A DNA stretch of 64,000 nt, taken from positions 40,558,305 to 40,622,304 of the forward strand of contig CM041115.1 in NCBI GenBank assembly GCA_023079485.1, read 5' to 3'. The stretch is from Archilochus colubris (lineage: Eukaryota; Chordata; Aves; Apodiformes; Trochilidae). Shown piece by piece: positions 13,004 through 26,795 of this stretch (positions within the stretch are counted from its first letter, which is position 1; every line of letters begins with the position of its first letter). The notes below the pieces were generated by a model. That model worked only from the letters and a program-made list of their open reading frames with translations, did not search any database and was not told where the DNA came from. Both the position numbers and the translations under genes were made by a program.

Positions 13004-16000
13004 AATTACCTAGCCTCATCAGCAAGCAATCAACCCTTGTGCCAACTCAGAGCATGTACAGTAATGCTTCTGAAAACAAAGCAAATTACACAAACATGAG
13101 AAGCAGAGAGGTTTTTAGTACAGATGGATTTAGGTAGATGGTCCAGCTACTTGTGAGACTGCAGTGGCAAAACAGGATGATTTCAACAAAAGATTGGGAA
13201 CAGAGATTCTAAATAATGGCCTAGGGCTTCTTGATTTAATGTAGCTAAGTATGTTTATGATGATAGGGCCTAAAGGCAAAGAGGCTTAAAAAGAAAAAAA
13301 AACAAACCACACAAAACCTCAGAATTGTTCTTAGGAGCCCTCAGACTTACTTTGTATTACTTTTTGTAGAGAAGGTTCAGAGAAGGCTAAACTGCAATAA
13401 ACAGCATGAACAATGCAATGGCAGTAAATGCTGCTCTGATGTGATGACTGAGGAGGGTACATGTGGTGAGGTGAGGAAGATTACTTAAAGAAAATGGGAT
13501 GAAGAGAAGCAGAAGTGAAAGAGAGAGGATAAAAATGCAGAGGATAGAGGACCAGGTGTAGTTAAGGAGATAAGGAGGAGACCTGGGTCAAACTGGTCCA
13601 TTTCTCTTTATGCCTGAGGTGGTCTTGTTTTCACCACTGTTTTTCAGTCATTCTCTGTACTTATTTCTCCAAAGTGAGTTCCTCAGGAGCAAAGGCATGT
13701 CTTCAAAATATGAAGTGTCCTGGTGGGGGAATCTAAACCTTGTTGTGACTGTTTACCATTCAGTCTGTTTTCTCCCTAACTTCATTGCTGCTTCCTTTAA
13801 CCTGTCTGCTTATCTAACCACAGGTCTCAGTTTCTCCAGGTGTGAAAGCAGCTACCACCTGAAGATGAAAAGTGGTAGAAAAATGCTCAATCATTCTTGT
13901 TCATGTTGGGCTTTGCAGTGAAACTGGTTTCTCACTTGCCATATGTCTGTGCTTGTTCTTCATAATCGTTTTAATGAATCTGTTATCATCAAACTGAGCT
14001 CTGAGATGAGCTTGGGAGTACACATTATCAGTTTTAAAGAACTGAAGGTGAGGATGACTCTATAATTGGAATGTTTTTAACATTTACTGTTTTGGAGGGG
14101 TTTCTGTGGCTACCCATGTTGTAAGCTTTAGGCTAGACTAATCAGTATGCAGATGCTGTTCTATCATATAACCTTATCTGAAAGTGCAAGACAATTCAGA
14201 TCAAAAAGACTAAGTTATTTTCAGATCAATGGACAGCTCCCCAAGTTCTTTGAAGGCTTTAGTCAGGAGTTTCTACTTAAAAACTTCTTCGGTCCTCCAG
14301 TACAAAAATAAAATGAAAAGTTTTCTGGGAGAAAACATTTTAAAAATCCTTCTGATTTACAGAAAGTAAACAATTTCCACACTAAGGCTGTGTGTGCTGG
14401 ATTTTTAAGCTGACACTTGAAAGTTCATGAAATATCTAAATAATTTCACATCTTTAACTAAATCTGCATTTTAAGTCTTCTGCCTAGAAACATTTGACAG
14501 TCTCTTTTATCATTGCAGGGATGAACTCACAGAATTTTTGGGCATGATTTTCATGTGGAACAATTTCCCCACTGGTAAGGTCAAATTTTAAATAGAAATA
14601 TAGCGGGAAAGCAATACTTTCAACAATACAAACAATACAAATGAGGAGTACTTTTACGTGCTGTGATTGCTGTAGTATTCCAGCCTCTTGTTCCTTGAGT
14701 TTGAAATTTTTTCTTTTTTTTTTTTTTGCCTCTGAATAACCCACATCATATCTTCATTTAACTTTTTTACTTTCTAACCCAGATCATAGCAGTAGTTACA
14801 AGAGGAAAATCTTACATGTGAAAGACTTCAAACTTTTATTAAACGTTATCAATTATGTCTACTTACTTATCATAAACCATACATTTTTTGTTCTTTGTTT
14901 GTTTGGGTTTTTTTTTCCCTTTTTATATCAACATTTCATTCATCTGTCCTAGTAAAACAGGCAGCATGTCAAAGACCATGACTAAGGTGTGTCATACATG
15001 TCTATAAACTTAAAGTTATCAGGCAGGGAAGTCAAAGCCCTGAAGCATAAGCTGCCTCCTCTGAGAATCTCTGGGGTCTCTTCACATGTAGCTTGTGTGG
15101 AAAGGGTTGTGAGACTGGGGCTGTGGTCATCACAGCTTCTGGGCCCCGTCACCCTGGGACAGCTATACAGTAATGGACTTTAAAAAAAATTAGCCTAGGT
15201 GTACTCAAGCTCTGCTGCTATCAATCAGGCCATTAAAAAGATTTAGAAGTGAACTGCAGTAAATGTGGTATTTTTCATTTTCCTGACTATGATACTCAGA
15301 TCAACTTTAATGAAAGCTTGAAGAAATAAATTAAGCTTAAAATTTATGATTATTATTATCAGAATTGAAACAAAATATAATAAGCATGCTATTCTGTCCA
15401 TTTAAAATATCTTCTGAGAACAGGATTAATGTGTGTCCACAACTCTTTAGATTTATTCTCTCCTAATCCCCATCTTTCCTCTTTAATGGTTAGTAGTTTA
15501 CTGTTGAACTGAGTTTGCACAGCACTGTATTGTGCAATTTATAGGTCAAAGATTCTGATTGTTTTCAGAAACCTGCAGTAAATTTGCATTCACAGATATA
15601 GTTGAGTTTCTCATCAATACGTGATGTACTGTATTGTCCAACTGGTATTTCTGAGCTGTCAAATGCCAAAATAACTTTAATTTAAACATAGATGTAATGC
15701 TTGGCTGAAAGAGACCATGAGCACTATTTCTGAAAGTTGAGTATTTTCACATATAAAAAAATTATTGCAGTTCATTTCACTGAAGGTTATTTATACCTCA
15801 GAACTTACTGTCCTAAAAGTGTCCATATTTTCTGTCCCATTGTAAATATGATTCAGATGCCCTGAAGATACATTTTACTTCTTCCTGTGTAAGATATGAA
15901 AAAATGACAAATGAAAAGAACCTCATTAAAATAGTTTGTTTGTCTTTCTTTGAGAAAGTAAATTGTAAAGAAGCATGGCAGTTTTCCTACATACGTGGTC

Positions 16001-18749
16001 TTATGTACTAACCTCTCAAATCCTCTGAGATACACTGCCATGTATCTGAATGGGTTCTGATGATTTTCTTGTGTACTGAAAATCAATATATTGTGCAATG
16101 ACAGACTTCAGATTTTCAGTCTATTAGAGACTGGGTTTCCAAGAACAGGAGACTCATTTCAAAAACTGCTTGGTTTCGGCCAGTTTCATTTGCAGCCAGG
16201 CTATGTAGATATTTTAATCAGGATGGCCTTGCCCTTCCCTTAATCTTTCAGGAAGGTCTGAGTATGTTTTCATGATCATTTGCAGGGAGCTGATCTCATC
16301 AACAATGTGTGTTTATGTGTGATCTTCAAGTATGCTCCAGGGACAACTACCACTCTGTGTTAAGTACTCCTAGGACATTTTACCATGCTTATATTATAGG
16401 GTGAATATCTTAGCATAAAAAGAGGCAGCCAAGGGAAGCTTCTTTAGAGAGATAAAATAGATACCATGGGCCAGATCCTCATCTGATATAAATTATGGGT
16501 GTTCTGCTGAAGCTGCTAGAGACGTACCAGCTTACTTCATAGAGGAAGCAGAGATGTGTCACTTGCAACTTTCTTTTTTAGAAGCATCTTTATAGAGTTG
16601 CAAGTGTGTTTCATACCTTTGGTCTTGGGAGGAGAGTAAGCCAATACCTGAGTACATTGCAGGATTTTAAATACAATAAATTAATTATGCCTATTAATCA
16701 GTCAGCTAACTGCCATGGACAGTCCTTACAAATGAGAAAATATAACATTCAGTTGTTACTGCTAGGCTGAAATTATTATTTTCTAAGTACAATTGGTCTC
16801 ATTTTTTTTTTTTCAGTGCAAGTAAAAGCAGAGGCGTTTTCCACCCTCTAAATCTTCCAGAGTGTCACTACCCATAGTCTGAGAAAATTATGAAAGAGGA
16901 GCTAAATTTCTTCAGGGCTTTAATGTGGTCTGTGTGAGGCCTGGGTCTGTCATTGCCCAGTGATCTTATTTCATTACTTAGTACAAAATGATTGGGCTGG
17001 GACAGTTTGCTTGTAGACACATTCCTACTAGTTATATAAGTAACCAGTTTTTAATAGCAGGTGGCAGAGACACGATGGAAATGTTCTTGCTTGAACAATG
17101 CATCTTGCCGCATGACTGCATCAGCCCATTTAGGGGTGAGCCAGGGACAGAAGCTCTGTAATCTTTCATATGTCTGACATACCTATAGTTGATTGGCACA
17201 TAGAAATACTGCCAAATTAGCAATAAAGGGGATGGATAAACATCCCTGAAGGTGTGCTTATGAAATTTGTTTTCCTGAGATTTATTTAATAGGCCAAGAA
17301 AGACCACCATATCATCCCAGCTCACCTGTACATCACAGGCCATTAAGATTTCACTTAGATACCTCTATGTACAACCCCAAATCTTGCATCTGGGTTAAAA
17401 ATTTCTGAAGTCAGGAAGCAGTGAGGGCATCCAGAGAGGGAAGAGAAAGAACTGTGGTACTGCCAACACCCAAAGTTCTAGACATTGCAGTGTTCTCTGT
17501 ATGCAAGGTTTGTCCAGACGACTTCAGGAAGCAAACCAAATTCCTACATTACAAAATAAGGTTTTAAAATCCCAGTAAAAATGGACATGTTGGTTCTTGT
17601 GAATCTAATATAATACAAAATTCCATCCACATCTTAAAGCTGGTAGTTGCGATGTAGCTACAGATATAGCTGAATAGGTGAGTTTCTGGGGGAAAGGACC
17701 ATATTACCACAGACCTATGGAGCGCATGCTTGGGACAACTGGGCTTTTGACATGTGTTTTACACATAAAGTGTGCCTTGAGCATTGCTGTGTCTTTGACA
17801 AGAAGTAGTAAAATCTCCGTAGTATGGGAGCAAATGACATAAAATAGCTCACCAAGTGGTGTTGCAGCTCTTCCTTAGGACATAGGCTATTAGAGCTGGA
17901 CTATGAAGAATGCTGATTTTACAGAAGTCTGTGTTTACCATGTGGGGGACAGGAACATGATTAGGATATGAAACGCCCAGGGGGGGAGCTTTAGAAGCTC
18001 TGATGTGCAATCAGGACCAGTGGCTTTATGAATCTATTTAATCTCAGTCTTTTCAAACTCACTATTCTCAGTCATATATTATTCTCTTGTCATTGGTATG
18101 ACAATGTCATGTCATGAAATTACAGAGAAGAATAAAAAAACAGTGTGTTGGGATCTTCCTTGCCTACATATTAAAAAAACCCCAACCTTTTGGTAGCATA
18201 AGAAAAACTGCACTATCCAGGAAGACAGTTTATTCATTACTCGTTTTCACAGCCAAAATTCCACTCAAGACTTTTTCCAAATACTTTTTTTCCTTCTTCC
18301 TGCTAAATGTTAAAAAACAAAACTACTCTTTCATATAATAAGAGATCTACCACAAGCAAAAATGTGAAAAGTAGATGAAATTAGCAAGTAGTCTTAGTAA
18401 TTAAGAAAGAGTAATAAAAATATCGTACCAGAAATTGTTAAATTATTCCATCTTAAGGAAAAGGGCATGCTGTTTTAATTTTATTTAAAAACTTGGGAAT
18501 GAATGCTGCTAGAATTATTATATAAATAAACTTGAAAACCCAATAATCTAATGTCAAAGTACTTGAGAATTGCAAGTGAAAACGTCTGCTTTTAAAAAAT
18601 ATCTTTTAAAAAACAATAGCAGGTGTTGTTGTTTTTTTTTTTTTTTTTTTTGGTAAATCACAAAGTGTCAAAGAGCTCCTTTGTGTTAATATGACTTTTT
18701 CTTTGGCTTTGCAGAAGTAGCAATTGGTAATATTTTTGGCCAAACAATA
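13004..18749. other. Unique AT-rich non-coding DNA
   Basis: No gene or transposon recognised. The region includes a strongly purine-biased strand segment at 13450-13582, a TTTG/T-rich stretch at 14888-14917 and a long T run at 18632-18651. Open frames reach about 100 codons and show no recognisable protein features. Confidence 0.6.
18632..18651. repeat. Poly(T) run, about 20 bases
   Basis: Homopolymer T run preceded by GTTGTTG. It lies about 100 bases before the 3' end of the minus-strand CR1 that follows and is not directly joined to it. Confidence 0.9.
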
Positions 18750-19262
18750 ATAGAATCATAGAGAGTTAGGAGTGGGAAGGAACCCCCAAAGATCACTGAA
18801 TCCAATAATCCCTGCCAGAGCAGGGTCACCTATGGCAAATCACACAGGTGGGCTTTGAATGTCTCCAGGGAAGGAGACTTCACAACCTCCTTGGGCAGCA
18901 CAGGAAAAAATTCTTTCTTAAAAATATACAGAACTGCCTATGCTCCAGTTTATAACTGCTGCCCTTCTGTCACTCACCCCTTAAGTATTTATAAACATTG
19001 ATTAGGTCGCCCCCCATTCTCCTCCAAGCTGAAGAGCCCCAGCTCCCTCAGCCTTTCCTCATAAGGGAGATGTTCCACTTCCTTCAGCATCTTGGTTGCC
19101 CTGTGCTGGACTCTTTCAAGTAGGCCCCAGTCCTGGAACTGAGGGGCCCAGAACTGGAGACAGTATTCCAGATGCAGCCTCACCAGGGCAGAGTAGAGAG
19201 GGAGGAGAACCTCACTTGACCTACTAGCCATCCACCAGGTTTCCCAAGTCCCTTTCAGTATC
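18750..19262 (-). mobile_element. CR1 LINE 3' half, minus strand
   Basis: Reading on the minus strand, the element enters within the C-terminal third of ORF2 and runs to the 3' end near 18750, where the plus strand shows a worn 'agaatcatagag' terminal repeat. The minus-strand frame from 19264 to 18989 is recognisable CR1 ORF2 C-terminal sequence: '[16 protein letters not shown]', '[19 protein letters not shown]' and '[15 protein letters not shown]'. After that the frame is lost by an indel in the C run around 19009-19014. The copy is 5'-truncated, contains no reverse transcriptase core and cannot move. A second CR1 in the same orientation begins 450 bases further on. Confidence 0.96.
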
Positions 19263-19713
19263 ATGATAAATTATACAGAAGTAACTAAATCAAAGTTCAC
19301 AGTACTGTAGTGCAGTGACCATAGCAGAGGCACTTGCATCATAAATGGAAAAGAATGCAAGCTGCCAGCTTAAAATCAAACCCAAACTTTCTTAGAGTTT
19401 GGAACACTTAGGTTTTGCTTATTATGAAGAATCATGTGGGTCTAGTGGAGCATTTGATATTTCTCAGTCTTTGGGATAGGAAGCCCAAGGATAATAGGAT
19501 AATAGGAAGCTTTGTATTCCTGCATGCCCAGTTGTAAAAATACAGATTCATATACATCATTAATATTGATTTTTCTATCATGGTCTCTTAGTCAAATGAC
19601 AAAGTGAACTGCCCTGTGTGCCTTTTATTTATATTTTCTATTCCACCTGGGCTTTTAAAGATGTTGATGTTAACATTTTCAATTAATGCTCTCAGTTTCC
19701 TGATACTTGGAAT
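19263..19713. other. Spacer between two CR1 copies
   Basis: AT-rich unique sequence with no element recognised. A short GATAATAG tandem duplication lies at 19489-19506. Confidence 0.6.
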
Positions 19714-20520
19714 TATGAAACCATAGAATGGTTTAGACTGGAAGAGACCTTAAGGCTCACCTAGTTCCAATGCCTCCTTCATGAGCAGGGACACCTCCCA
19801 CTAAACTAGGTTGCTCAGAGCCCCATCCTGCTTTGCATTGAGAGAGGGGACATCCAAACCTTTCCTGGACAACCTGCTCCAGTGTCGCGCCACCCTTGCA
19901 GTAAAGAATTTCTTCCCAATATCTAATCTAAATCTACCTTCTTTGAGTCTGAAACCCTTTTGCTGTCATTGCAGTCTCTGGTAAAAAATAAAAATAATAA
20001 TAAAAAAAATATCGTAGCCTTCTTCTTAAGCCCCTTTTTTTGTATTGAAAGATGATAACATGCTCTCTCAGACCTTTCCCTTGTCCAGGGTGAGCCATTC
20101 CATCTCTTTCAGATTGTCCTCATAGGAGAGATGCTCCATCCCTCTGATCATCTTTGTGGGCCTCCTCGGGACCCATACAAGCAGGTCTGTGTCTTTCTTG
20201 TACTGGGGACTCCAGAACTGGACACATTGCTTCAGATGGGGTCTCATGAGACTGGAGTAGAAAGGAGAATCACTTTCCTTGACCTGCTGGCCACACTTCT
20301 TTTGATTCAGCCCATGATAGAGTTGTTTCGGGGCTATATATTGCCAAATCATGTCTAACTTTTCATCTATCCAGTGTCCCCAAGTCCTACTCCACAGGGA
20401 TGCTCCAAATCAATTCATCTGCCAGTGGCTGTTGATTACCCTGGCCTATGTGCAGGACCTCACATTTTGCCTTGTTGAACTTCATAAACTTCACATTTGA
20501 TGTGGTTTCACAGAAAAACT
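19714..20520 (-). mobile_element. CR1 LINE 3' part, minus strand, with internal A-rich insertion
   Basis: The 3' end lies at 19714 (plus strand 'aaccatagaatggtttagac'). On the minus strand, ORF2 remnants are readable: 'FMKFNKAKCEVLHIGQGN' at about 20430-20495 and 'LMRPHLKQCVQFWSPQYKKD' to 'MIRGMEHLSYEDNLKEM' at about 20075-20270. The last block is the same C-terminal domain seen in the neighbouring copy at 19.0 kb. An A-rich segment of AAT-type repeats at 19981-20012 interrupts the region just upstream of the usual 3' portion of ORF2. Several stops and frame changes are present. The 5' boundary is soft because similarity fades near 20.5 kb. Confidence 0.93.
19981..20012. repeat. (AAAAT/AAT)n A-rich simple repeat inside CR1
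   Basis: Built from AAAAAT, AAAAT and AAT units on the plus strand. It sits inside the CR1 copy at 19714-20520 at a point where related copies have ordinary coding sequence, so it was gained after insertion by expansion or a small insertion. Confidence 0.8.
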
Positions 20521-23439
20521 TCCAACTGATTATCAAGGTCAGATTTGCAAGTGCACAGGAACATGTAGTGGCAACTTTATGCACAAATAGCCTACCAAAA
20601 TTGCTCTTCTTAAAAAGATTTTTTTTTATTCAGACTTCTGCTTGTCAAAGATGGAAAACTGAAACACAAACCATAAAAAAAAAAAAATCTGTTCCCATTA
20701 TGTTCAGGATTGTACTCCATCAAACTCATCAGTGTTTTAAAGACTGGTCTGAATGCTATAAAAAGTGATAAAACCTTATTATTTCCTGCCAGTGTAAAGT
20801 TATGAGCCAGTACTGCTCACTCTTCAGGGGACACTCCACCATAATTTTCAACATGTACTTTCTCTCATTGGTTTTGTACCTTTTGGGTATAATAAGTTTT
20901 TTGGGGGCATACTTATGTCCTGCCACAGTCTGAAAAACATACCATGGAAAACAGTGAATACAACCAGCAGGGATTTTTCTGGGTGTTTTCCTGCTAAGTC
21001 TCTAGTCTTTCTTCTTTATATTTGCATGGCTTCACTCTGCAAGCAATGCCCAGAAGAAGGGAAGCAGCGTTCTTTATCTTGTGGTAACCTTGGAGTTCAT
21101 GTGCTAAAGATGTCTTTCCTGTTCTGGCATGCTTCTGTGGTGGTATTAATTAACAAGAAAAAAAGTGTGATATTATTAAGCTTGTTAAGTTAATCTGATT
21201 ATAAAAGTAAAGCTTGCCAGCTTTCATATGACAAAGAAAACAGGAAGTAAATTAATGCAGTACAATTTGAGAGCATGTCTGAGCTTTCCTACACAGAACT
21301 GTCATCATACTCATCAAGTGTGAAGCAAGAGAAATTAAAGAGTAGTTTTGTTTCCAAATTCCAAGGTTGACTGCATTGCTCTTAAACATTTTTAAATCTA
21401 TCTCCAGTTGTGTCTAGGAGAATTTTCTTTTCCTCTTTAATTTATTTTTTTCCATAACCATGTAAGTGAATGTTTTGTATGTTCTGTGTATACTTCAAAT
21501 TTTCACTCTAGTAAGGTATTTAAAAAACCAGAAATCTCTGGCTATAGGAACATAAGTTCAGAGTTCATCGCATAATCATAAGCAGACATCTCCATCCCTC
21601 TCCTCTTTAATTCTCTTTCCCTTTTTATTTTTATAAAAGAGGCCAGAATTAAACATCAGAATTTTTCTTTGGATGCACTGTTATTTCATAATATGATAGT
21701 TTTATCAAGAGATAACAATGAAGGTTTGCTGTGGAAGTACATAATTTTAGAAAATATAAAGTAATAGTTGAAAAGCTAGGGTTATGAGAAGAAGGAATAC
21801 TGCAGCTTAGTAAAAGCATATGTTGCATATGGGGACTTCACAACCACATTCAAATTCAGCTCTTGCCAAATCACGTTACATTGCTAGAACTCCTTTAAAT
21901 TTCCCCAATGAGGCTCATATGGCAGGATCTATGGTCCTGCTATATAGTATTAAGGAGGTTCATGTGACTCTCTTTACCTTTTTACTTTATTGCTTTTATA
22001 AACTAATCATGCTATTTAGAAAATCAGAATCAAGAGCTCATTGTATCTTTTGGGTTTTTGACAGCATAATTGCTGACAACAGTTTCTAAAATATGTAGTA
22101 ACACAAAAAAGCCCCAATCACATATACAGAAAATTTTCTGTTGAGACAGCTCTGTGCTGGGACCTGATGACTTTGTTTTATAGTGAGGCACATGCTCTGT
22201 GTTGAAAGTATATTTAAATGCAATAGAGTTTGGTATCTGACTAGACCATCCATGAGAGAGCTAAACTATTTAGTGTAATTCAGAAAGCATTTATAAATTT
22301 TGCAAAAGTTCTGCTTACAAATTTTTAAAGCCAGATTCTTTTCACCCTTTTTTGCAGATACAAGGTCTTTTAAAATTTATTGAAAAAATGCATGAATGCT
22401 GCTATTATTGCTATCTCAGTGAAAAACTCTAAAAAGAATACAAATGCTTGTTTTCTTAAGAATCCATAAGTATTCTGAAGAATTTTATTTTTTAGGCTAA
22501 TTTTGTGGACAGAATTTTTTTCCACACATTAATAGCAGGGGGCATTCAAGGCAGAAATCTAACTGGAAGCTCAGAGGCCAAATATTCTGGTAGTCTACTC
22601 TTAAAGTGGCATACCAGCAGACTTAGACCAGGGGCGTATTTGGCTACATGCATGTTATGTGTATGCGTAGAGCAATGTGTTAAAAATAAAATAAAAACTG
22701 GAATGACAATAAAACTCAGATGAAACTGAAGCAATTTCAGACTAAAAAAATCTAAAGCTTTCAATGTAGCATTAGTTCTGTTCAACTTTTGTTCAGGGAC
22801 TCAAAATCAAAGGACGTCACAAACAGCAAAATTTATGCCACACTGTCAAGCCTCAGAAGACCTCTTCTGTAGTCCTCTTTTTCTAAGGTTTGGAATAAAA
22901 TCGATAAAAGATCTACCTTTATCCAGAATTTCTGTATACTCATTTCATAAAGTTGTATTTAATACACTGTTTAAGAATTTCAGATCTATTGCTGAATCTC
23001 CTACTCCATCGCTAGCTGGGAAAATAGAAATAAAAATATTTTTTAAAAACAGAGTGCAAATGCTTCTGGTCAATTTATGGAAAAGAAAGAGGAAAGAAAG
23101 ACAGAAGAGGCCAAAATAAGTTTCGAGGACTTTCTGGACTTGCCCTGTCCCAGATAAAAAGTTTGATTTTTTTCTAGCTGTGAAAAGGCAGAAGTCTTTC
23201 AGCTGCATATAGGTGACAATTTTCAAGTCTCTTGGCTTTGGTGGTGCAAAAGCTACCTGGCAGTAAAAATTTTCAACCAGTCCAATTCTTTGGCCTGCTT
23301 TTTAGTTGAAGGTGAGCGTGCAAATTCCTGATTATATTATATGTGAACTTAAAAGCTCCACTGTGGAGAGTCAAATCAGAACTGTTTTGTGTCCTCTGAT
23401 TTTTGTGAAGCCCAGTTTCTTCAAGTTTCCTACAAAAAA

Positions 23440-23441
<2 letters not shown>

Positions 23442-23472
<31 letters not shown>
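23442..23472. repeat. Poly(A) run, 31 bases
   Basis: The longest pure homopolymer in the window. The sequence just upstream carries no polyadenylation signal at the usual distance and no recognisable cDNA, so a processed pseudogene tail is not supported. Confidence 0.92.
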
Positions 23473-23474
<2 letters not shown>

Positions 23475-25452
23475 GAAAAATTAAGAATGGAATCATGTTT
23501 ATAGCAGAATGTGATTCACAAGATCATGTTGACTAATGATACTTACAGAAAATTATTTGAAAAATTCACTTGACTCTAGATGCTACTAAGCGTGCCCACT
23601 ACTGTAGGACTCTGGCAACAAAGCACTCGTATCATAATAAAGTCAACATCACCACACACTGAATTTTTAGCCCACTTTTATTTTGGAAGGTATGTACTGC
23701 TGATGTTTCTGAAGGTGGAGTTGTGGTAGTAAGAGGAAGCAAAACTTCCTTTAAGAGTTAAAAATCACAACCTCTTTATTATCAGGTTAGTAAGTGTGCA
23801 TGTTTTGATAATTTAAAATGGCATTTTATAAAGATTATGTTAAAAATCATCCCAGTTCCATTCATAAAACCATTATATACACTAGCTGCACTTGAAGTCA
23901 ATTATTTGGGAGTTTTTCCTGCTTCTTGCAATTGTTGCCATCTTACATAGTATTTGAAAGTCCTAACATGTCTCTAAAGCGGTGAAGTTTAAGGTCACCT
24001 GTTATATACAGCTTCCTTATTCATAAGCAGATATTTCATAATCCTTTTTACTTGCAGCAAAGAAGAAATACATATTAGGTTAAGAGTTTCAAGGATGACT
24101 AATTACTTTATTCATTTATTGTATATCTGTAGGATTATTTTGAGGCATCTCCAATTTACATCAAAGGTAAGTAGAGGAGCAAAGTATTTACCTGTATCAG
24201 TTCTGACTTGCTGAGATTTGCACTCAATGTTCCATGTTTTCATCTGGAAGACAACATATCAGGAATTCTGAAGTAAATTCTATATTCATACATGCATTAT
24301 ATATTATGCAAAAAATAATACATTCATTTCTCTAATGAAAGAAAATTATGTAGCAAATATAATTTTTTTTATCAAATACTCTCCAAATCCAACAAATACA
24401 ATACTAAATCCAACATTTTCCACCAGTCTTCCTGCTCTGGAAATTCAGCCAGGACTCTAAAAGACAACCTTTTTCTTTTCTAGTGTAGTCTTACAGCCCA
24501 GTTATTAAACTGTCTTCAGCTGGAGCTAAAGTATAAACATTTTATCAGTGATGTCTTGGATAGAGTATGCTTCAGCCTCTTGTAGCTTGATTGACCTTGC
24601 AGAACAGAGTTGCAAAAAAAGGAAAGTAATAGCAGTTTGCAGTAATAAGAAAATAAATCAGTATGAAGTCAAGAATGCTTCCTATGCAAAGAACTGTTGA
24701 ATCACAAGAGGCCATTTTAAATAGTTATTATTCTAACCACAACTACACTTTCAACAAATACTGTATGTGGTTTAATGAATTACTTCAGTGACACATGTGT
24801 CCCTACTGAGAATGTAATTAACATCAAAGGAGAGAGCTTAATAGTGCATTGCTGCTCATACAGAGCTTGTGATGTGGGTGACTGAGTCCAGAGACACTAG
24901 TACTTTTGCGTCCAGAAAATATGCAGAAGGTGATTTTCTTTATAGCAACAAAGCCCTAAATGAACAGGAAAAACTTACACTACAAATCACTGTGGGTTGA
25001 TATGACCAGGTGAACATAATAACAATTAGAAAGTCTGGTATAGTTGCTGGAGCTGCTTAAAAGAGAGCAAAATACCCTGGAAAAATGTTTTGTTTTCAAC
25101 TGACAGTGATAACATAAACATTTCAAATATGAATTTCTACAAGAAGAGGTGCATTCTTGAGGTGTCCACAACTATGTGGATATACATTCCTGCTGACGAA
25201 CTTGCATGTCTCTCATTTGATCTCACCCCTCGCAGAGGGTTTCAAATTGTGATACTCTGAGCATTTGCTAAAAGAATTTCTTGTACTGTTGGCCTTTGGC
25301 TAAAAATAGAAAAGACAGGATCTGAAAAATAAGGAAGGATGTTAAATCAGATTCAAACTTGACTTCCAGTGTCTAGTACAACTTTTGTCCATGGCATAGT
25401 AGAATCAGAGACTTTGCTGGTTTTGAGAGGTAAAGCAGGAAGCAGTTTTGAG

Positions 25453-25480
25453 TAAATACTGGAGAATAAATACTGGAGAA
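25453..25480. repeat. Tandem duplication of a 14-base unit
   Basis: The unit TAAATACTGGAGAA occurs twice head to tail at 25453-25466 and 25467-25480, without mismatch. Related ATACTGGA fragments follow at about 25496-25508. This is a local slippage-type duplication. Confidence 0.9.
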
Positions 25481-26740
25481 TACAGAATTTCCAGAATACT
25501 GGAAATACTGCTATGGGGGCATCAGCACAGGTAAGGTTGCTTCCTAAAGACTGTCATCATTGGTTCCACATAATAAAAAAGGAATCTAAATGTGATGTAT
25601 AGTGACTGTCACAATGAGTGACTTTCTTCTCTGAGTGGCAAATCTCATAGGGTGGTGGCATTCACAGCAAACATCTGAATGGTATGCTTTGTGCTTTAAT
25701 TTTCTCAATGGTTTCATTTCCATGAAGAATTTCAGTGTTCTCCAGTGAACTTGAAAAGTTACTGAACACTCAGGGCTCTGCCCACTATGAAAAATGCATA
25801 AGCATATGCTCAACTTTGAAAATAGCTCCAAACCACTATCACACCAATTTGCATCCCTTTTAAAGGGAATGTTTACAGATGATCTGCAATCTTTGTAGCA
25901 GGAGACAGTCTGAAGAAATAAAAGAAGAACTGTAACAAAGCCAAGGCAACTCTAGATGTTACCACAGATAGGCAGCATAATTCAGCCATCCAGCTGGCAA
26001 TCAGTTGGTTGTGCAGCAGACCAGCTACCTTACCACTAGCAGCACTTGTTTGCTGCTGGTTGAAATCTGCATTTTGATGTAGAAAAATATATATGGCTCT
26101 GTGGATTCTAAGCATATGGGTACAGAAGCAATTTACAAAGAGCAGAGACATGTAGACAATAAGCTGTAGTAAAAGGATGGGAAAAGCTTAATGTGTCTTT
26201 TTTGTAGTTTAGCCAACCACTACAAAGCCAGAAGTATATTATAACTTAGTGACCCTCGTCTTACTGGGGTGTCTGAGGTTTCTTCCCTGGGATCTGCTGA
26301 ACATGCAGCCACAGAGTTCTATGTAAAAATTCAATAGCATCAATGAAGCCTGTGCAAACACATGATCTTTCCTAGTCATTTCTACCACAAAGAGGCAAAT
26401 TTGGCACTCTGTCCATAATATTCAGATAAGATTTTTATACTTTAATTTGTTGAACATTGAAGCAAGAACTAAAATGCTGTAAAAAAGAACCAGCTATAGA
26501 GCAGCTTTAAGGATAATTTTACTTGGCTTTAAGGAGTTCAGTGAAATTCTGTGCTTCAAAGTTGAATATTTCAACTTAGAATAAATTTCATTATCTTTTT
26601 TTGAATCTGATATTATTTCTGAGAGAGTCAGTGCTACATCACTTAACACCTTGATGATCATAGATAGCTTCATCACCCTTCCTGTGTTTTCCATGGGAAA
26701 AAGAAAAGAAGCTATAGTCTTCAATACTGACAAAATCTGT

Positions 26741-26795
26741 TGTATTTATATATTTATATATATATTCATATTCATAATTATTCATATAATTTATG
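26741..26795. repeat. TA/TTCATA-rich low-complexity tract
   Basis: Composed almost only of A and T with TATA, TTTATA and TTCATA units. It is a simple AT-rich repeat with no sign of function. Confidence 0.8.

Noticed and set aside
23442..23472. Long A run as tail of a processed pseudogene
   Set aside because: No polyadenylation signal at the right distance, no recognisable cDNA and no clear flanking duplication; the same was checked for 2900-2920, 12288-12316 and 48262-48285.
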